From the NCBI GenBank assembly GCA_964636705.1, contig CAZWUJ010000005.1, positions 1 through 64,000 of the forward strand: 64,000 nt of DNA, in the 5' to 3' direction. Both the position numbers and the translations under genes were made by a program. Within the stretch, counting starts at the first letter, position 1. Each line of letters begins with the position of its first letter. Source of the stretch: VXRJ01 sp964636705 (GTDB lineage Bacteria; Acidobacteriota; Vicinamibacteria; Vicinamibacterales; UBA8438). The notes beneath the pieces are model-generated. The model was not told the origin of the DNA. It did no database searches and saw only the letters and a list, made by a program, of their open reading frames with translations. Positions 43,846-52,578 of this stretch are shown piece by piece.

Positions 43846-45467
43846 CACGGAAGGTCTTCCGCGCGCCACGGCGTGCGGCACGGCTGACGGGCGAGGTAGC
43901 GCTGGAGGTTCTCGGCCATCCGGCCGGCCAGGTCGGGACGGCCGGCCTGCCTCGCGCCTTGCATGGCGTCGCGTTGCCATGTGACCGCCTCGTCGAAGCG
44001 ACCCAGTTCGGCGAGGGTCATCGCCATCGTTTCGCCGAGATCCAGGCGGCGCTGGCTTTCGGGTAGCGCCTGCAGGATCGCCAGCGCCCGTTCGCCGTCG
44101 CGCACGCGGGGATCGGGCGCCGCCGCGAGGACCCGGGCCAGCGCGTGGGCGAACTCCGGCTGGTCCGGATACACCTCGAGGGCTTCGCCCAGCAGGTCGC
44201 GGGCCTCCCGGTAGCGCTGGAGGGAGACCATCGCCATGGCGTAGCCTGCCGCTGCTTCCGGGACGGCCGGGTCTGTTTTCAGGATGTAGGCAAAGTGCGC
44301 CAGTGATTCTTCCGGTCGACGGTTCCGTCGCAGGAGGGTGGCCAACCGGAAGCGCGCCTGCAGGTGGTCCGGCTGCAGCCTGACGGCGGTGGCGAAGCGC
44401 TCGATCGCCTCCTGGGTGCGGCCGCTCGCCTCGAGGAGCGTTCCGAGCCCGAACTGCGCCTCCGTGTGGTCTGGCGACACCCGCACAAGCCGTTCGAACT
44501 GGGCGAGCGCGCCGGGTCCGTCCCCCATGCCCGCCAGGGTGGTGGCCAGCCTGTACCGCAGCGAGGCGCTCTCGGGAGCCAGCTCGAGGCCCCGCCGGAA
44601 GTGCTGGATGGCGGTCTGCGCGTTGCCCGCTTCGAGAGCGCGGCTGCCCTCGATCTCAAAGTTGATGGCGCTCTGCAACGAGGCGCGGAGCGCATCCATG
44701 AGCGGATCGGCGGGACGAATGTCGAAACCCCCGCGCTGGGCAAGATGGCGCTCGGCCATCTCGGCTTCACCCAGTCCCCGATAGGCGAGCCCGAGCGGAT
44801 AGTGGAGGCTTGCCGCGCCCGGCTCGAGGGCCAGCGCTCGCTCGAGATGTTCCACGGCCTCGCTGAAGTCCTCGCTGGCGAGGGCGGCGCGGCCCAGGCC
44901 GGACAGGGCCGCGAGTGAGTTCGCCCTCAGCGACAGCGCGTTTGCGAACCGCCGTGCGGCGGCTTCCGGCTGGCCGTCGGCCAACTGGACCTCGCCAAGC
45001 CAGACGAGGGTTGCCACGTCATCGGGCTGCAGCTCCAGAGCCCGCTCGAAGGCGGAGACCGATCTCACGAACTGGCCGATGGCCCGGTAAAGGTGGCCCA
45101 GGTAATAGGGCCATCGCCGGTCGCTGGGCGCGAGCGTCTGTGCATTCAGGTAGTACGGCTCGGCCGCGTCGAAGTTCTCGGCCGCCGAGAGTGAGGTCCC
45201 CAACGCGCCGAATCGCTCGGCCACGTCGCCCGCAGCGAAAGCCGGATCCGCCAGCGCCCGCGCCAGCTCGTCGTGCTGCGCGCGAACCTGCCCCTGGACC
45301 GATTCCTCGAGCCGGGAGAGGTCCGGGAGCGAGACCGGCAGGAGCGCCGCCCGGTCGACCGCCGTGGCCGTCATCCCGGATCCGGTATTGTCGCCCGGAG
45401 CGCACCCCTGAGCGAGGACAACCAGCCCGGCCACGGCGATGACGGCCGCCCGGTGCGCTCGGCTCAC
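43845..45467 (-). CDS. TPR-repeat lipoprotein
   Basis: 540 aa from GTG 45467, in GTGA overlap with the CRTAC1-type gene before it (ATG 45497 would add 10 residues). Lipobox LAQGC, Cys22. At least nine TPR-type helix pairs span about residues 70-520 (for example AEPYYLNAQTLAPSDRRWPY, ALERALALEPGAASLHYPLG). It is a periplasmic protein-binding scaffold. Known pairs of CRTAC1/ASPIC and TPR genes in Acidobacteriota and Planctomycetota suggest that the two products work together; the mechanism is unknown. Confidence 0.82.
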   Translation of the reverse strand: MSRAHRAAVIAVAGLVVLAQGCAPGDNTGSGMTATAVDRAALLPVSLPDLSRLEESVQGQVRAQHDELARALADPAFAAGDVAERFGALGTSLSAAENFDAAEPYYLNAQTLAPSDRRWPYYLGHLYRAIGQFVRSVSAFERALELQPDDVATLVWLGEVQLADGQPEAAARRFANALSLRANSLAALSGLGRAALASEDFSEAVEHLERALALEPGAASLHYPLGLAYRGLGEAEMAERHLAQRGGFDIRPADPLMDALRASLQSAINFEIEGSRALEAGNAQTAIQHFRRGLELAPESASLRYRLATTLAGMGDGPGALAQFERLVRVSPDHTEAQFGLGTLLEASGRTQEAIERFATAVRLQPDHLQARFRLATLLRRNRRPEESLAHFAYILKTDPAVPEAAAGYAMAMVSLQRYREARDLLGEALEVYPDQPEFAHALARVLAAAPDPRVRDGERALAILQALPESQRRLDLGETMAMTLAELGRFDEAVTWQRDAMQGARQAGRPDLAGRMAENLQRYLARQPCRTPWRAEDLP

Positions 45468-47242
45468 TGGCCGCTTCCTTCCGTGAGCGTCGTCCATCGA
45501 TCGATCGGCACGTCCGTCCATTCTTCGATCCGCCCATCCGGCCAGAGCACGCGAACCGTTGCCGGCCCCGCCGAGTCGTCCAGCCCCACGAGCACTCTCG
45601 GGTCGTTGGCGGAAGCGTAGCTCCCATCCGAGCGCGCCCGCCGCCAGAGGGCCGGCTCGCCCTCCCGGCTCACCATGACTCTCGCGCCGAGCATGTCGCG
45701 GGGCCGAGCCCCCGGTCCCGACAGCTTCAGGCCCAGCCAGTGGCGGGTGTTGCCGACGTCGTTCACGAACACTGTAACCGGTCCGTTCGTGCTGGTCACC
45801 ACCACGTCCGTGTCGCCGTCGTTGTCCAGATCGCCGAAGGCCGCTCCCCGGCCGACGGCAGGCGTGGCGAAGAGTTCCCCGGCGCGGCTGCTCACATCCT
45901 CGAAGCGCCCATTGCCGAGATTGCGAAACAGTTGCGGCGTCTGGTCATACGGAAACGGCTCGTCGACCCCCCGCGTGACGTGCCGCGTGACGGTTCCGTT
46001 GACCACGAACAGGTCGAGCCACCGGTCGCCGTCGAAGTCAAGCCAGGCGGCGCCGAATCCCGTGTATTCGACGCTGGGCGCGCCCAGTCCGGATGCCGCC
46101 GTGCGGTCTGTGAAGAAGGCGGATCCGTCATTGACATGGAGCGTGTTCGTCTCGGCGGTCAGATGGGTAGTGAACAGGTCCTCGTCGCCATCGTTGTCGA
46201 AATCGCCGGCATCGACACCCATGCTGGCTTCGGCGTCGCCATCCGCATTGACCGCCGCGCCCGACACGAGGGCGCGGTCGAGGAACGTGCCGTCCTGCTG
46301 GTTCAGCCACAACCGGTTGTCTTCATCGTCGTTGGCGACATAGATGTCGATCCATCCGTCCCCGTCGAAGTCGGCGGTCACGACGCCCAGGGCCGGCGCG
46401 GGAGACGACTGCGCGAACGCCGTGGCGGTGGCGTCGGTGAAGGTGCCGTCCCCCCGATTGCGGTACAGGCGGTCCGGCTGGCCTCCATAGGTGCTGGGGG
46501 GGCAGTAGTCGCGCCCACCCGTGACGCTGATGCAGCGCACGTCGGCGGTGATGTCGTAGTCGGCATAGTTGCCGACAAAGAGATCCAGCCAGCCATCGCG
46601 ATCGTAGTCGAGGAACGCGGCCGACACGCCGAATCCGCCGTCGTCCGTTGCGCTCGCGGCCGACACGTCTGTAAAGGTGCCGTCGCAGTTGTTCCTGAAC
46701 AGTTGGTTCGGTCCCAGGTTGGTGACATAGAGATCGACGCAGCCATCGTTCGTAAAGTCTCCCGCGGCGGCGCCGAGGCCGTACCCGTCAGCCTCGATGC
46801 GGCTCATCTCCGTGACGTCGGTAAACCGCAAGGGGGCCGGCCGATCGGTGGCGGCGGCAGTGTCGTTCCGGTAGAGGCGTCCGCGAAGGCCGGCGCGCCC
46901 CGGCCGCTCGGGTGGATCGCCCGGGACAGGTCCCAGCATCCGACCCTGCGGAAAGAAGAGATCCAGGTAGCCGTCACCGTCGTAATCGATCAATGCCACG
47001 CCCGGCCCCATGATCTCGGGGAAGTAGAACTCGCCCGACATGCCGTTGACATGCACGAAGTCAACTCCGGCCGTCGCCGCTTCGGTGAACCACGCGCGGG
47101 ACGCATCCCGCGCGGAGACGGCGTTGGGGGTGGCCGGGCCGCCGGCCGTGGGTTCGCCGCCGGATTCAGGGCCTGCCGGCTCCGGCGCGCAACCGGCGAG
47201 TTGCAGGCAGGCCAGGAGGAGAATCGTTCGCGCCGGCTTCAT
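45464..47242 (-). CDS. CRTAC1-type VCBS/FG-GAP + ASPIC/UnbV lipoprotein
   Basis: 592 aa from ATG 47242. Lipobox QLAGC, Cys18. A long beta-propeller of FG-GAP/VCBS repeats carries Ca2+-type loops (DYDGDGYLDLFF, DFTNDGCVDLYV, DYDRDGWLDLFV, DFDGDGWIDIYV, DFDNDGDEDLFT). The C-terminal ASPIC/UnbV domain is LGLKLSGPGARPRDMLGARV. It is exported and probably surface or periplasmic, with an adhesion- or complex-forming fold. It is directly coupled to the TPR lipoprotein gene. Confidence 0.87.
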   Translation of the reverse strand: MKPARTILLLACLQLAGCAPEPAGPESGGEPTAGGPATPNAVSARDASRAWFTEAATAGVDFVHVNGMSGEFYFPEIMGPGVALIDYDGDGYLDLFFPQGRMLGPVPGDPPERPGRAGLRGRLYRNDTAAATDRPAPLRFTDVTEMSRIEADGYGLGAAAGDFTNDGCVDLYVTNLGPNQLFRNNCDGTFTDVSAASATDDGGFGVSAAFLDYDRDGWLDLFVGNYADYDITADVRCISVTGGRDYCPPSTYGGQPDRLYRNRGDGTFTDATATAFAQSSPAPALGVVTADFDGDGWIDIYVANDDEDNRLWLNQQDGTFLDRALVSGAAVNADGDAEASMGVDAGDFDNDGDEDLFTTHLTAETNTLHVNDGSAFFTDRTAASGLGAPSVEYTGFGAAWLDFDGDRWLDLFVVNGTVTRHVTRGVDEPFPYDQTPQLFRNLGNGRFEDVSSRAGELFATPAVGRGAAFGDLDNDGDTDVVVTSTNGPVTVFVNDVGNTRHWLGLKLSGPGARPRDMLGARVMVSREGEPALWRRARSDGSYASANDPRVLVGLDDSAGPATVRVLWPDGRIEEWTDVPIDRWTTLTEGSGQ

Positions 47243-47338
47243 GTCGACCACCGCACAGCGGCGGCCGGCTCACAATACAACAACGCCTCCTGCTGGGTAT
47301 ACGATTGCGGCGTAGTGGATCGCCACAGGAGAGATGCC

Positions 47339-48319
47339 ATGAACGAACGACTGCTCATCACGCTGGCGACTGTCGTCATGGTCGGGTTGTCTGCCCCCAT
47401 GCCGGCGGTGGCCCAGGACGCCCCCGCGCCGCTCCGCACCCCCGATGGCCACCCGGACCTGCAAGGCATCTGGGACTACCGCACCATCACGCCGCTGGAA
47501 CGTCCCGAGGAGTTCGACGGCAGGACTGTCCTCACCGAGGAGGAGGCGGCCACGTTCGAAAGGGAAGAGTACCGCCGGCAGAATCGGGACCTCATCGACC
47601 CGGTGACGGGCGGCGCGAACTATCCGCCGGAATCACAGGGTGGAGTAGTTCCCTACAACGAGTTCTGGTACGACCGGGGTACCCGCGTCGTGGAGTCGCG
47701 CCGCACGTCCCTCATCATCGATCCTCCGGAGGGAAGGATCCCGTACGTTCCGGGCGCGCGGCCGGCGCGACGCCGCGGGGCCGGCGGTGGGCGTGGATTC
47801 GATTCCTGGACCGACCGCAGCCTCTGGGAGCGCTGCCTGACGCGGGAGCTCCCGCGGTTGTCGGGCGCCTACAACAACAATCTCCAGATCTTCCAGTCGG
47901 CCGACTACGTCGTCATCCTCAACGAGATGATCCACGAGGCGCGAATCATCCCGTTCGACGGCTCGCCGCATCTGCCCCCGACTATCCGGCAGTGGCAGGG
48001 TGACTCGAGGGGGCGCTGGGAAGGCGACACGCTCGTCGTGGAAACGACCAACTTTACCGACCAGACCAACTTCCGGGGTTCGCGAGCCGGTTTGCACCTC
48101 GTGGAGCGCTTCACTCGAGCCGACGACGACACGCTCCTGTACGAGTTCACCGTCGAGGATCCTTCCGTATGGACGCAACCGTGGACCGGGGCGTTCGACA
48201 TGGCGAGGCTGGAGGGTCAGATGTACGAATATGCGTGCCACGAACACAACCGTGGCATGGAAGGCCTGCTCGCCGGCGCGCGCGTGCAGGAGCGGGAGGC
48301 CGAGGCTGGCGCGCGCTGA
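47339..48319 (+). CDS. secreted 'PDLQGIW'-family protein, paralogue 4
   Basis: 326 aa from ATG 47339 (AGGAGA 7 nt upstream). Signal peptide to about PAVAQ. Motifs: HPDLQGIW, TPLERPEEF, SLIIDPPEGRIPY, WERC, GAYNNNLQI, RWEGDTLVVETTNF, YEFTVEDPSVW, and CHEHNRG where others have CHEGNY. Closest in plan to paralogue 1. It is divergent from the CRTAC1-type gene across 96 nt and followed at 15 nt by the tandem CMD lipoprotein. Confidence 0.75.
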   Translation: MNERLLITLATVVMVGLSAPMPAVAQDAPAPLRTPDGHPDLQGIWDYRTITPLERPEEFDGRTVLTEEEAATFEREEYRRQNRDLIDPVTGGANYPPESQGGVVPYNEFWYDRGTRVVESRRTSLIIDPPEGRIPYVPGARPARRRGAGGGRGFDSWTDRSLWERCLTRELPRLSGAYNNNLQIFQSADYVVILNEMIHEARIIPFDGSPHLPPTIRQWQGDSRGRWEGDTLVVETTNFTDQTNFRGSRAGLHLVERFTRADDDTLLYEFTVEDPSVWTQPWTGAFDMARLEGQMYEYACHEHNRGMEGLLAGARVQEREAEAGAR

Positions 48320-48334
48320 AGGGAGGACTACGCC

Positions 48335-49126
48335 ATGAACCGTTCAGTCGTTCGCTTGTCGATCGTCCTGTGCCTGGCCGCCGCATGGGCTGCAGGATGC
48401 GCCGCCGTGGGCCAGGTCCCGTCCGGTGATGGAGAAGGCGCGACGCCGGCCGATCCGCAACCCGTCGGCACCTTTGATGCCGCGCCGTTGCTGGGCGAGC
48501 TCACGAGCACCGTGGTCTATGACGAGATCTGGGAACGGCCCCAGTTGTCAAAACGGGATCGAAGCCTGGTGACGATCGCCGCCCTGCAGGCCCTGTACCG
48601 CGACCAGCTCCGCGGGCACATCAACCGCGGCCTGGAGAACGGCCTCACTCCGGAGGAGATTCAGGAGGTGATCGTCCACGTGTCGTTCTATACCGGATGG
48701 CCAACCGGCGTGACGGCGTCCCGGATGGCGGGTGAGGTGTTTCGCGACCGGGGCCTGCCGCCGAACCCGTCGGTTCCGACGTGGGTTGAATCCCCGGTGC
48801 TGCAGGAGTACGACACGGGCGCCTACGCCGCGGTGCCCCGGCTGGGGGAATTGAGAAACAGCCTTCTCTACGGCGACATCTGGGAACGGTCGCAACTCTC
48901 CAAACGGGACCGCAGCATGGTCACGGTGGCTGCGTTGCAGGCGCGGTACCAAACGAATCAACTACGGGGCCACATTGCCCGGGCGCTCGATGAGAACGGT
49001 GTGACTCCCGAGGAGCTCTCCGAGATCATCCTGCACCTGACGTTCTATGCAGGCTGGCCGGCGGCGGTCAACGCCGGTGGGCTGGCCGCCGAGGCATTCG
49101 AGGAACGGGGCATACCGCTCGGCTAA
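48335..49126 (+). CDS. exported lipoprotein with two carboxymuconolactone-decarboxylase-fold domains
   Basis: 263 aa from ATG 48335 (GGGAGG upstream). Lipobox AAGC, Cys22. Two homologous CMD/AhpD-like domains follow, each starting WERPQLSKRDRSLVTIAAL (about 67) or WERSQLSKRDRSMVTVAAL (about 187) and ending in a GWP-containing helix. Neither has the CxxC of AhpD, so peroxidase activity is unlikely. Gamma-CMD family enzymes are normally cytoplasmic; lipid-anchored export is unusual and is shared with the flanking secreted proteins. Probably cotranscribed with paralogue 4. Confidence 0.82.
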   Translation: MNRSVVRLSIVLCLAAAWAAGCAAVGQVPSGDGEGATPADPQPVGTFDAAPLLGELTSTVVYDEIWERPQLSKRDRSLVTIAALQALYRDQLRGHINRGLENGLTPEEIQEVIVHVSFYTGWPTGVTASRMAGEVFRDRGLPPNPSVPTWVESPVLQEYDTGAYAAVPRLGELRNSLLYGDIWERSQLSKRDRSMVTVAALQARYQTNQLRGHIARALDENGVTPEELSEIILHLTFYAGWPAAVNAGGLAAEAFEERGIPLG

Positions 49127-49184
49127 CAGTCTGCGCCAGGCGACGAGGGTCGGGCGTTGCCGGCCGCTTCGCGTTGGGAGTAGT

Positions 49185-49198
49185 CTACCGTTTGGTAG
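49185..49198. promoter_or_regulatory. candidate operator (CTACC-GTTT-GGTAG)
   Basis: 5-bp inverted repeat with a 4-nt centre, 32 nt before paralogue 5. The ACCGTTTGGT core resembles TetR-type operators. No regulator gene is nearby. The rest of the 103-nt gap has only a partial match to the 78-bp repeat. Confidence 0.35.
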
Positions 49199-49229
49199 TT
49201 TGACCCCGGTCGGGGCAAGGAGGCGCCAA

Positions 49230-50444
49230 ATGCGCGTGCGGGAGTACGTCGGTCTGGCGGGCGCAGTCTTCGTGGTTTTCGCGGGGTTGTCGCTGGTGAC
49301 CGGGGTTGTCCTCGAAGGACAGACGGCGGCCGGCGCCCAGGCCGGGCCATCGCCGCGCACGCCCTGGGGTGAGCCGGATCTTCAGGGGATTTGGACCGAA
49401 GAGTTCGATATTCCGCTCGAGCGGGCGGAACGCTACGGGAACCGCGAGTTCCTGACCGACGAGGAGTATGCCGAGCTCGACCGGCGCCGCGCCGCGGCTC
49501 TCAACGGCCAGCGGCAAGAGGATGGCGATCGCCGGAACGAGCGGGGGAGCGAGCGGGACGTCGCGGGAGCGTACAGCGATGCATTCCTCTCGTTCAAGCA
49601 TATGGGCCGGCGCACCTCGCTCATCGTCGACCCGCCGAACGGTCGCATTCCGCCGCTGACCGAGGCGGCTCAGGCGCGCGCCGCGGCCGACCGCGCGTTT
49701 CGCCTCGAGCTGCTCCGGTCGACCGATACCTGCCGGAATCAGCTCCGGCAATGCGCCGGGGGCGCATATGACCCGACCCCTTCGCCCCGGCGGTCGGAGC
49801 TGCCGCCCCGGTACAACACGTCCCGGATGAATCGACACGATCATCCGGAAGACGGGGCATTCGGGGATCGGTGCATCGCCGGGTCGATTCCCGAGTTCGG
49901 TACAGCGTTCGGCGGCAGCTTTCGGCGCATCGTGCAGACGCGGGGCGGCATCTCCATTTTCTACGACGTCGGTCAGGGCCAGGGGTTTCAGCGGAACATC
50001 GTCATGAACGGCAGCCCGCATCTGCCCGACCACATTCGTCAGTGGTGGGGCGACTCGCGCGGGCACTGGGAGGGGGACACCCTCGTCGTCGACGTCACCA
50101 ACTTCAGTCCGAAGCAGGATTTCAGAGGATCTCGCGAGAACCTGCATCTGGTCGAACGCTGGACCCGAACCGGCCCCGACACGCTGGAGTACGAAGTGAC
50201 GATCGAGGACCCGACGGTCTGGGTCCGCCCCTGGACGGTGCGGCAGGAGTTCGGGAAGCAGAGCGACGAACAGAATCGCATCTACTACGAGCCCCGGTGC
50301 CACGAGGGCAACTACGGATTTCCGTCGCTGCTCCGCTCCGCGCGCATCGCGGAACAGCGGTACGCGGAAGGAACCGGGCCGCACCCGGCGACGTACGACA
50401 ACGCCTCGGGGTCGGGGATCAATCGATTCGCGGGCGTCCCTTAG
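49230..50444 (+). CDS. secreted 'PDLQGIW'-family protein, paralogue 5
   Basis: 404 aa from ATG 49230 (AAGGAGG 6 nt upstream). Signal sequence to about VLEGQ. Motifs: EPDLQGIW, SLIVDPPNGRIPP, a mid-region insert with extra Cys (DTCRNQLRQCAGG) absent from the other paralogues, YDVGQGQGF, HWEGDTLVVDVTNF, RGSRENLHLVERW and CHEGNYG. It groups with paralogue 3. Two Cys 7 residues apart in the insert could form a disulfide in the periplasm. The 78-bp repeat begins inside its last codon region. Confidence 0.75.
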   Translation: MRVREYVGLAGAVFVVFAGLSLVTGVVLEGQTAAGAQAGPSPRTPWGEPDLQGIWTEEFDIPLERAERYGNREFLTDEEYAELDRRRAAALNGQRQEDGDRRNERGSERDVAGAYSDAFLSFKHMGRRTSLIVDPPNGRIPPLTEAAQARAAADRAFRLELLRSTDTCRNQLRQCAGGAYDPTPSPRRSELPPRYNTSRMNRHDHPEDGAFGDRCIAGSIPEFGTAFGGSFRRIVQTRGGISIFYDVGQGQGFQRNIVMNGSPHLPDHIRQWWGDSRGHWEGDTLVVDVTNFSPKQDFRGSRENLHLVERWTRTGPDTLEYEVTIEDPTVWVRPWTVRQEFGKQSDEQNRIYYEPRCHEGNYGFPSLLRSARIAEQRYAEGTGPHPATYDNASGSGINRFAGVP

Positions 50445-50519
50445 CCCGACCATCGTTGCCTGCGGCTCCGCTGGCCGCCCAGCCACGCCTATCCAGCAGT
50501 CTGCACCGTTCCGCGGCGC
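50442..50519 (-). repeat. 78-bp dispersed repeat, copy 2
   Basis: Reverse-strand match to 12689-12766, about 91% identical. It starts at the stop codon of paralogue 5 and fills most of the gap to the ABC-F gene. Confidence 0.7.
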
Positions 50520-50580
50520 GGCCGGCGCCTCCCCGGGAATCTCGAGCGTTCGTTGTATCGTACGGGCTGGAACGTCCGCC

Positions 50581-52578
50581 GTGATACAGGCATCGAGTCT
50601 CCGCAAGACGTTCGGCGACCGCGTGCTGTTCGACCGCGTGACCTGGCAGGTGCAGCCGGGCCAGCGCGTCGGCCTCTGCGGCCCGAACGGCTCGGGCAAG
50701 ACGACGCTGCTCCGCATGCTGGCCGGCGAGGTCGAACCGGACGCCGGGCAGATCGTGCGCCCGTCGGGCCTGACCGTCGGCTACCTGCCGCAGGACGGGC
50801 TGACGCACGCGGGACGGACCCTCCGCGAGGAGGCGACGCTGGCCTTTGCGCCACTGCTGGAACGCCAGGCCGAAATGCAGCGCCTGGAGGTGCAGCTCGC
50901 GGACTCCGGGACCACCGCCGAGGCGCACGACGCGCTGCTGGCCCGTTACGCCGAGGCGCAGGAAGCGTTCACGCACGGCGACGGTTACGGCATCGAGGCC
51001 AAGGTGGACGCCGTGCTGCGCGGCCTCGGCTTCGCGCCCGACCACTTCGATCGCCCTGCCGAGCACTTTTCGGGCGGCTGGCAGATGCGCATCGCGCTCG
51101 CCAAGCTGCTGCTCGCCCGGCCGCAACTGCTGCTGCTCGACGAGCCGACAAACCACCTCGATCTGGAAGCGCGCAATTGGCTCGAAGAGTTTCTGGTCGA
51201 GTATCCGCACCCGGTCGTCCTCGTGTCGCACGACCGCTACTTCCTCGATACGGTCGTCACCGCCATCGCGGATATCCACCTTCGCACCCTCGACACCTAT
51301 CCCGGAACCTACAGCGCCTACCTGACCGAACGCGACGTGCGGGTCGCCCGGCTCCGGGCCGCGAAACAGCAGCAGGACGAGGAAGTTGCCCGGATGAAGC
51401 TCTTCATCGACCGCTTCCGCTACAAGGCGTCGAAGGCGAAGCAGGTGCAGAGCCGCATCAAGATGCTGGAGAAGATCACGCCGATCGAGGTGCCGCCCGA
51501 GCGGAAGAAGGTGCACTTTTCGTTTCCCGCCAGCGAGCGGAGCGGCCGCACCGTGATCGAGCTGAGCGATGCGGCAAAGGCCTATGGCGACATCCGCGTC
51601 TTCCACGGCGTCAACCTCCACATCGAGCGGGGGGATCGCTTGGCCCTGGTGGGGCCGAACGGCGCCGGCAAGTCGACGCTGATACGGATGCTCTCGGGAG
51701 CCGAAGCGCCCGATAGCGGGGAGCGGACCGTCGGCTACCGGGTCCATACGCAGTACTTCGCGCAAGACGAGGCGGCACGGCTCGACCCGGCGCTGACGGT
51801 CCACGAGACGCTCGCCGCCGGCTCGCCGGTCGACATGGTGCCGGCCATCCGGAACATCCTGGGCGGCTTCCTCTTCACGGAGGACGATGTCTACAAGCGG
51901 GTAGGCGTGCTGTCGGGCGGCGAGCGGACCCGGCTGGCGGTGGCGCGGATGCTGCTGCGGCCGTCGAATACGCTGATCCTCGACGAGCCCACGAACCACC
52001 TGGACATCGATTCCACCGATGTCCTGCTCGACGCGCTCGCCGCGTTCGGCGGCACGCTGGTTTTCGTTTCGCACGACCGCTACTTCGTCGACCGGCTGGC
52101 GACGAAAGTGCTCGACATCGGCGCCGGCGACGCGGTGCTCTATCCCGGCTCGTACGAGGAATTCCGGTGGAGCCGTATACAGGACGCGGCGGCGACGGCG
52201 TCGCCGCCGCCCGCGACGCCTCCAGTGCCCGCCGCCCCTCAGGAGACCCGGCCTGCCAGTGCCGCCGAGCACAAACGGCGGCAAGTGGCAGCGCGGCGCG
52301 AGGAACGCCGCATGCAGGCGCTCCGGAAACGGATCGCGGAGCTGGAACGGCGCATCGCGGAGCGCGAAGCGGAGGTCCGCCAGTTGGAGGCGAAGATGGC
52401 GGCGCCGGATCTCTACTCCGATTCGGCGGCGGCGACCGAGATGGTCAAACGCCACCAGACCCTGATGTGGGAGGTGGGCGACCTGATGAACCAGTGGGAG
52501 GCGCTCGAGGAAGAGGCGGCCGATCGGGAGCGGGCGGCGGTCATGCCCGCGGGTGGTGCTTCCGGTACACGTCGGTGA
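50581..52578 (+). CDS. ABC-F ATPase, Uup/YheS-like
   Basis: 665 aa from GTG 50581. It has two ABC modules: Walker A GPNGSGKTTL and GPNGAGKSTL, signatures HFSGGWQMRIALA and LSGGERTRLAVA, and DEPTNHLD in both. The ABC-F linker between them is Lys/Arg-rich (FRYKASKAKQVQSRIKML). The C-terminal ~110 residues are a Pro-rich hinge and a coiled coil (KRIAELERRIAEREAEVRQL). It is a cytoplasmic, ribosome-linked ATPase; members serve in translation quality control or antibiotic resistance. It is distinct from the EttA-like gene at position 1. Its last 38 nt overlap the convergent xerC. Confidence 0.9.
   Translation: MIQASSLRKTFGDRVLFDRVTWQVQPGQRVGLCGPNGSGKTTLLRMLAGEVEPDAGQIVRPSGLTVGYLPQDGLTHAGRTLREEATLAFAPLLERQAEMQRLEVQLADSGTTAEAHDALLARYAEAQEAFTHGDGYGIEAKVDAVLRGLGFAPDHFDRPAEHFSGGWQMRIALAKLLLARPQLLLLDEPTNHLDLEARNWLEEFLVEYPHPVVLVSHDRYFLDTVVTAIADIHLRTLDTYPGTYSAYLTERDVRVARLRAAKQQQDEEVARMKLFIDRFRYKASKAKQVQSRIKMLEKITPIEVPPERKKVHFSFPASERSGRTVIELSDAAKAYGDIRVFHGVNLHIERGDRLALVGPNGAGKSTLIRMLSGAEAPDSGERTVGYRVHTQYFAQDEAARLDPALTVHETLAAGSPVDMVPAIRNILGGFLFTEDDVYKRVGVLSGGERTRLAVARMLLRPSNTLILDEPTNHLDIDSTDVLLDALAAFGGTLVFVSHDRYFVDRLATKVLDIGAGDAVLYPGSYEEFRWSRIQDAAATASPPPATPPVPAAPQETRPASAAEHKRRQVAARREERRMQALRKRIAELERRIAEREAEVRQLEAKMAAPDLYSDSAAATEMVKRHQTLMWEVGDLMNQWEALEEEAADRERAAVMPAGGASGTRR

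Noticed and set aside
45740..47338. 533-codon plus-strand extension upstream of 'PDLQGIW' paralogue 4
   Set aside because: It is antisense to the CRTAC1-type gene. Family homology, signal peptide and ribosome-binding site all begin at ATG 47339.
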